Shown: positions 59,440 through 64,000 of the stretch, piece by piece
How the letters are laid out: every line of letters begins with the position of its first letter
How positions within the stretch are numbered: position 1 is the first letter of the stretch
Assembly: GCF_024722015.1 (NCBI RefSeq)
Contig: NZ_JANQBD010000018.1
Coordinates: 1-64,000 of the forward strand
Origin: Paenibacillus radicis (ex Xue et al. 2023)
GTDB lineage: Bacteria; Bacillota; Bacilli; Paenibacillales; NBRC-103111
DNA length: 64,000 nt
Direction of reading: 5' to 3'
The notes under the pieces: generated by a model
What the model saw: only the letters and a program-made list of their open reading frames with translations
Database searches by the model: none
Told to the model about the DNA's origin: nothing
Position numbers and translations under genes: made by a program

Positions 59440-60260
59440 GCAGCACGAAGCAGTCTGAGAGAATTAAAGCCATACTGTTTGATTTTGACGGTACACTGTC
59501 CACACTAAGAGCAGGCTGGGAAGAAACGATGGCTCCATTTTTCAAAGAAGCAATTGCTGGAAGCTATAACCTGACATCGGAGGAATCCGCTTTGCTTGAG
59601 AAGGAAATTGAAGCTTATATAGATCAATCGACAGGTATTCAAACGATCTTCCAGATGAGATGGCTGGTAGAGAAGGTTAAGGAGAAGGGCTGGAATAGTG
59701 AGCCTCTGGGGGAATGGGATTACAAAGCAGAATATAACCGCCGGCTGCTGCTAAAGGTGGAGGATCGTGTGAAAGGTTTGCGCGAAGGGTTATACAATCC
59801 GACAGATTTTTTGATCAAAGGCTCAGAAGCACTGCTGGAGCAGCTGAATAAGGAAGGCATTCCCATGTACATAGCAAGCGGAACGGATCATCCGGATGTA
59901 GTGAATGAGGCTGAAGTGCTTGGGGTCAAGCATTATTTCAAGGAAATCGCTGGTGCTCCGGTGGGGCGTGCGGATTGCTCCAAAGAAAAAGTAATTCAGG
60001 AGCTCTTGGCGCAGCAGGAATTTCGAGAAGTTGGGCTAGCGGTAATAGGGGACGGTAAGGTGGAAATCAAGCTGGGCAAAGAGAATGGTGCTGTGGCCCT
60101 CGGGCTTGCAAGCGATGAAATCAAACGGGAAGGGATAAATCCTGTAAAGCAGAAGCGCCTGGAGGCAGCAGGAGCCGACTTTATTGCCGGTGATTTCACG
60201 GATACTGCACAATGGCTTGAGTGGCTGGGAATTGATAATAGGACAGAGCAGCAGAGCTGA
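59436..60260 (+). CDS. HAD family phosphatase
   Basis: The 274-residue protein has HAD motif I AILFDFDGTLS (D16 and D18), a cap of about 120 residues, motif II YIASGTDHPDVV, a Lys in SKEKVIQELL and motif IV VIGDGKVEIKLGKENG, where the usual second Asp is replaced by a Glu/Lys pattern. It probably dephosphorylates a sugar phosphate of this cluster. ATGA overlap couples it to the preceding gene. Confidence 0.85.
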   Translation: MSSTKQSERIKAILFDFDGTLSTLRAGWEETMAPFFKEAIAGSYNLTSEESALLEKEIEAYIDQSTGIQTIFQMRWLVEKVKEKGWNSEPLGEWDYKAEYNRRLLLKVEDRVKGLREGLYNPTDFLIKGSEALLEQLNKEGIPMYIASGTDHPDVVNEAEVLGVKHYFKEIAGAPVGRADCSKEKVIQELLAQQEFREVGLAVIGDGKVEIKLGKENGAVALGLASDEIKREGINPVKQKRLEAAGADFIAGDFTDTAQWLEWLGIDNRTEQQS

Positions 60261-60313
60261 CGAACAAGCAGGTTGAAGCAAGTACAAGACTTATTACTTG
60301 GGGAGGATTATGC

Positions 60314-63300
60314 ATGTTTTTAACAATGGATAAATTGTGGAAACGAATTGAGGAATTAAAGGGTCATCGTTATGTCGATCATCGCGAGCTTCCCTCTTAT
60401 GACTTCTGGATCGATCAGGAGGCAGAGATTGCACAGAAGCCGCCCGAAGATGCAGAGTGGGGAAAAATGGCAGTCGGTGATCGCTGGCAAGGCTGGGATT
60501 TGACCGCTTGGTTGAAGACGGATGCCGTAATTCCGGCAGAATGGTCAGGCAAACAAATTGTTGGTCTATTCGATTTCGGTAAAACCGGCTCAGGGCATAA
60601 TTGGGGCTTTGAATCGCTGCTCTATGTAAATGGAGAGCCCTATCAAGGGGTGGGCAGCAATCATACGGAGGTTTGGTTTCCAGAGTCATTCCTGGGACAA
60701 AGGATTGAGCTCTTGTTCAAGGTCTGGAGCGGCTTAAGTGGCGCTGATGGAACCAAAACGGTGCAGGAGCATCAGCTGCGTATGTCGGCGCTGGCTGTGC
60801 TTGAAACACAGACGGATGATCTCTATCATACGGCGTTCGCTGTCTGGCATACGATTCAAGTGCTGGATGAGAATCGCTGGGAAAGGCAGGCGCTGGTCAA
60901 AGCGCTTGATCGTGCGCTGCTGCTGTTGAATTGGCGGGTGCCGGGCGACGATGCTTTCTACGAAAGCGTTCACGCGGCCAACCGGAAATTAAAGGAGGAG
61001 CTGGCGAGCTTGCCTGCCTTCCAGCCCCTGACAGTACGCTGCATTGGTCATACGCATATAGATGTGGCGTGGTTGTGGAGATTGAAGCACACTCGTGAGA
61101 AAGCGGCTCGGTCTTTTTCTACCGTACTGAGGTTGATGGAGCAATTCCCGGAGTACGTCTTTCTACAGACGCAGCCACAGCTGTATGAATATATAGAGCA
61201 GGATTATCCGGAAATTTTCGCCAAAATCAAAGAACGCATTCAAGAAGGCCGATGGGAAGCCGGTGGCGCTATGTGGCTGGAATCGGATTGCAATATTCCT
61301 TCCGGTGAGTCTCTTGTACGCCAGTTATTATATGGGATGCGCTATTTCGAACGTACCTTCGGAGTTAAATGTGAATATTTATGGCTCCCTGATGTTTTTG
61401 GCTACAGCTGGGCATTACCGCAAATATTACAAAAAAGCGGCCTGCGTCACTTCATGACAACTAAAATCAGCTGGAACGTATATAACCGGTTTCCTCATGA
61501 TACCTTTTATTGGAAAGGCATTGACGGTACAGAAATATTAACGCATTACATTACAACGCCCGACCCGGACATTAAGGAAAGCACGTTCACCCGGTTCTAT
61601 ACGTATAACGGTCAGGTGCTGCCAGCAACTTTAAACGGGATATGGAATAATTATCGGGATAAGGAGGTTAACGACTCCCAGCTGCTCTTATCCTACGGCT
61701 GGGGTGATGGCGGCGGTGGCCCTACCCGTACGATGCTTGAAATGCGCAGAAGGCTGGAAAACATGCCTGGAATGCCGAAAGCAACTACAGGGCGCGCTGA
61801 TGAGTTTTTCAATAAGCTGGAGCAAACTGTCGAGCAATCAGACCGCTATGTCCACCATTGGGACGGGGAGCTGTATTTGGAGCTGCACAGGGGCACCTAC
61901 ACCTCTCAGGGTTATGTGAAAAAGATGAACAGGCGTATGGAATTTTTGCTCCGGGATGCGGAGATGGCTTCGGTTTTCAGCAGTCCGCTTGTAGGCTATG
62001 CGTCTTACCCACAGAAGCAGTTATATGACAGCTGGAAAATCGTACTTCGCAATCAATTCCATGATATTTTGCCAGGCTCATCGATAACTGAAGTGTACGA
62101 GGATTGCCGTGTCGAATATGCGGAAGCTGAACATTTGGCTGAAGATGCTTTTTCGCACGGATTAGAGCTATTGGCGTCATGTGCAGCAGCAAAAGCAGGA
62201 GAATGGCTTGTGTTTAACTCATTGCCATGGAAGCGCAGCGAGATTGTGCATCTTCCCTGGAAGCCAAGCTATGAGGGCGGGCAATGGACAGATGCATCGG
62301 GCGCAATATTGGCGGCGAGCCGCGTCAGTGGACCGGATGGTGGAGAAGGTCAGCTCCAGCTCCTTGTGGGGAACATTCCGGCAATGGGATATACGACCTT
62401 GCGTATGCAAACAGCAGCGCTGGTAGAAGTGACAGAAGCGAGTACAACGCAGCGGGCCTCGTCATTTACTTTTGGAGAGCAGCGTGTGACCACACCATAT
62501 TATGAGATCGAATGGAATGAAGCTGGACAGCTCAGCAGGCTATTCGATAAACGTACCGGTCGTGAGGTCATTGCAGCAGGAGAGACCGCCAACCGATTTG
62601 ATGTTCATGAGGATAAACCGGCGTTCCACGACAACTGGGAAATCGATATTTTTTATACGGAGAAATTGCGTCATGTAACTGACCTGCGGAGTGCAGCTGT
62701 TGTAGAAGAGGGGCCGCTCCGCGCAGTCATCCGTTTCAAATGGGAGTATGGCCCGACAAGGATCGAGCAGGATATGATCTTGTATGCGGATCATCCGAGA
62801 ATCGACTTCTCCACATGGGTTGACTGGCATGAAAGGGAAACGCTGTTAAAGGTGGCATTCCCGGTGTGCGTTCGAGCGGCGGCAGCGACCTATGAAATTC
62901 AGTTCGGGCATGTGCAGCGTCCGACGCATTGGAATACAAGCTGGGATTATGCGAGGTTTGAAACATGCGCCCACAAATGGGTTGATTTATCCGAGCGGGG
63001 ATTTGGCGTCAGCTTGTTAAATGATTGCAAGTACGGCCACGATATCAAGGATCATGTAATGAGGCTTACTTTAATTAAATCATCCAACAAGCCCGATCCG
63101 CAATGCGATAAAGGCGAGCATACCTTTACTTATTCCTTGCTCCCGCATGAAGGGGATTGGTTCACGGCGGGTACAGCTGAGCAGGCGCACAGATTGAATG
63201 TGCCGGTAACGGTTATGGAAATTGCCGATAGCTCGACCGTGGCAAACCATGCTTCTTCAGCTGGAACGGCCGCCAATATACTGCCTGCTGAGCTTAGCTT

Positions 63301-63574
63301 CATTGGCGTAGCCGGGGATCACGTGATGATCGATTCGATCAAGAAAGCGGAAGATTCGGACAGCTGGATTGTGCGCTGCTATGAATATGCAGGCAAGCGT
63401 GGACATGTCATGTTCCATACCCATTATTCCATTGTAGAGGCGGCGGAAGTTAATCTTGCCGAGCTTGAAGCTGAGGCTATACGCCATGAGGCAAATGAAT
63501 TTGGAGCTTATTTCAACCCTTTCGAGCTGAAAACATTCCGGCTCACTCTTTCAGAGGCACACGAAATTTCATAA
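60314..63574 (+). CDS. GH38 alpha-mannosidase
   Basis: The 1086-residue protein is of normal length for the family. An N-terminal beta domain (residues 1-235) is followed by the catalytic barrel with CIGHTHIDVAWLWRLKHTRE (zinc ligands H246, H248-type HTHID, D250), and the nucleophile region LWLPDVFGYSWALPQ with D360, then NQFHDILPGSSITEVYED with a further His. The C-terminal beta domains include YYEIEWNEAGQLSRLFDKRTGREV. No signal peptide is seen, so the enzyme works in the cytoplasm on imported or intracellular mannosides. ATG 60314 follows GGGGAGG. Upstream gap of 53 bases holds no terminator. Confidence 0.93.
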   Translation: MFLTMDKLWKRIEELKGHRYVDHRELPSYDFWIDQEAEIAQKPPEDAEWGKMAVGDRWQGWDLTAWLKTDAVIPAEWSGKQIVGLFDFGKTGSGHNWGFESLLYVNGEPYQGVGSNHTEVWFPESFLGQRIELLFKVWSGLSGADGTKTVQEHQLRMSALAVLETQTDDLYHTAFAVWHTIQVLDENRWERQALVKALDRALLLLNWRVPGDDAFYESVHAANRKLKEELASLPAFQPLTVRCIGHTHIDVAWLWRLKHTREKAARSFSTVLRLMEQFPEYVFLQTQPQLYEYIEQDYPEIFAKIKERIQEGRWEAGGAMWLESDCNIPSGESLVRQLLYGMRYFERTFGVKCEYLWLPDVFGYSWALPQILQKSGLRHFMTTKISWNVYNRFPHDTFYWKGIDGTEILTHYITTPDPDIKESTFTRFYTYNGQVLPATLNGIWNNYRDKEVNDSQLLLSYGWGDGGGGPTRTMLEMRRRLENMPGMPKATTGRADEFFNKLEQTVEQSDRYVHHWDGELYLELHRGTYTSQGYVKKMNRRMEFLLRDAEMASVFSSPLVGYASYPQKQLYDSWKIVLRNQFHDILPGSSITEVYEDCRVEYAEAEHLAEDAFSHGLELLASCAAAKAGEWLVFNSLPWKRSEIVHLPWKPSYEGGQWTDASGAILAASRVSGPDGGEGQLQLLVGNIPAMGYTTLRMQTAALVEVTEASTTQRASSFTFGEQRVTTPYYEIEWNEAGQLSRLFDKRTGREVIAAGETANRFDVHEDKPAFHDNWEIDIFYTEKLRHVTDLRSAAVVEEGPLRAVIRFKWEYGPTRIEQDMILYADHPRIDFSTWVDWHERETLLKVAFPVCVRAAAATYEIQFGHVQRPTHWNTSWDYARFETCAHKWVDLSERGFGVSLLNDCKYGHDIKDHVMRLTLIKSSNKPDPQCDKGEHTFTYSLLPHEGDWFTAGTAEQAHRLNVPVTVMEIADSSTVANHASSAGTAANILPAELSFIGVAGDHVMIDSIKKAEDSDSWIVRCYEYAGKRGHVMFHTHYSIVEAAEVNLAELEAEAIRHEANEFGAYFNPFELKTFRLTLSEAHEIS

Positions 63575-63611
63575 GAATAGCCTTTGAAAGGCGCTAAGGG
63601 GGGAGAAGCTA

Positions 63612-64000
63612 ATGAGTACAGAGGAATTGCATAGTCTTTCTGACATTTTACAATTCACAGGATTGACAAGGGAGAGAATAGAACATATTTTACAGCGTAT
63701 CTCAACTCTGAGAGTTGGTGTGATCGGTGATGGCTGCCTTGATATGTATTGGGAGGCTGATATGATCTTAAGCGAATTGTCGAGGGAGACGCCGCATTAT
63801 AATCTTCCAGCTGTCGTAGAGCGCTTTGCACCAGGTGCCGCCGGCAATGTCGCTGTCAATTTCAAAAGTCTTGGCGCTGCGGAAGTAAGCTTTTGCTCCG
63901 TTGCAGGAGCAGATTGGCGGGGGGCTTTGCTCAAGGAAGCTTTAACTACCCGGGGGATCGATGATTCGTTTGTACTTGTTGAGGCAGGCCGGGTAACTCC
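63612..64000 (+). CDS. PfkB/RfaE-like sugar kinase, partial (5' end)
   Basis: The first 129 residues are present. After about 30 residues, VGVIGDGCLDMYWEADMILS and AVVERFAPGAAGNVAVNFKS, with LGAAEVSFCSVAGADWRGAL, follow the ribokinase-like pattern and particularly that of RfaE/HldE heptose-7-phosphate kinases (GDxxLDxY, PGGAANVA; here PGAAGNVA). The window ends before the catalytic DTxGAGD. GGGGGGAG precedes ATG 63612. As part of the cluster it could phosphorylate the sugar released by GH38. Confidence 0.8.
   Translation, partial: MSTEELHSLSDILQFTGLTRERIEHILQRISTLRVGVIGDGCLDMYWEADMILSELSRETPHYNLPAVVERFAPGAAGNVAVNFKSLGAAEVSFCSVAGADWRGALLKEALTTRGIDDSFVLVEAGRVT

Overview
The window reads as a chromosomal segment of an endospore-forming Firmicute of the Paenibacillus type. 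Gene order follows the Bacillus ruv-queA-tgt-yajC, secD/secF-recJ-apt-relA-dtd, hisS-aspS, cymR-iscS and alaS-ireB-ruvX-mltG-trhP neighbourhoods, but with Paenibacillus-like changes: separate SecD and SecF, a very long SpoIID-like protein, and mnmA turned around. Sporulation genes (bofC, SpoIID-like, SpoVB-like, cotH, PbpI-like) are scattered through it. Starts and functions were assigned by reading motifs and ribosome-binding sites; no database search was possible.

Layout. 1-124 is the 3' end of a group II intron whose body lies outside the window. 489-8350: bofC, ruvCAB, SpoIID-like, queA, tgt, yajC. 8417-12171: membrane proteins on both strands and a ComN-like regulator. 12288-23011: secD, secF, a CDF transporter, recJ-apt, a CotG-like repeat protein with CotH kinase, relA-dtd. 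23114-31411: a small ORF, an anchored flavoprotein, a T-box-controlled hisS-aspS-tcdA group, rarA. 31673-39596: a CBS membrane protein, mnmA (minus), cymR-iscS, a PRC-barrel protein, a small zinc ribbon, an AI-2E family protein, an ion transporter. 39623-47943: a T-box plus a 228-nt inverted repeat ahead of alaS, then ireB, ruvX, two DUF1292 proteins, mltG, trhP1, trhP2. 48201-54864: a chemoreceptor, a PbpI-like transpeptidase, a KinB-like sensor kinase and a Tat-exported phosphoesterase.

55052-64000 is the least ordinary part: a ROK regulator followed by a tightly coupled set encoding a mutarotase-fold protein, a 679-residue protein made of two tandem deoxyhypusine-synthase-like modules, a HAD phosphatase, a GH38 alpha-mannosidase and a RfaE-like PfkB sugar kinase (cut by the window end). 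An almost identical operator-like sequence lies in front of the ROK gene and in front of the first enzyme gene, so the set is probably one regulon for a mannoside or sugar phosphate of unknown identity. This is the best candidate for an undescribed system.

Other points of note: the hisS leader T-box seems to carry an Asp, not a His, specifier; the CotG-like protein is made of NRS repeats next to its likely kinase; and rarA contains a sharply GC-rich block of about 450 bp.
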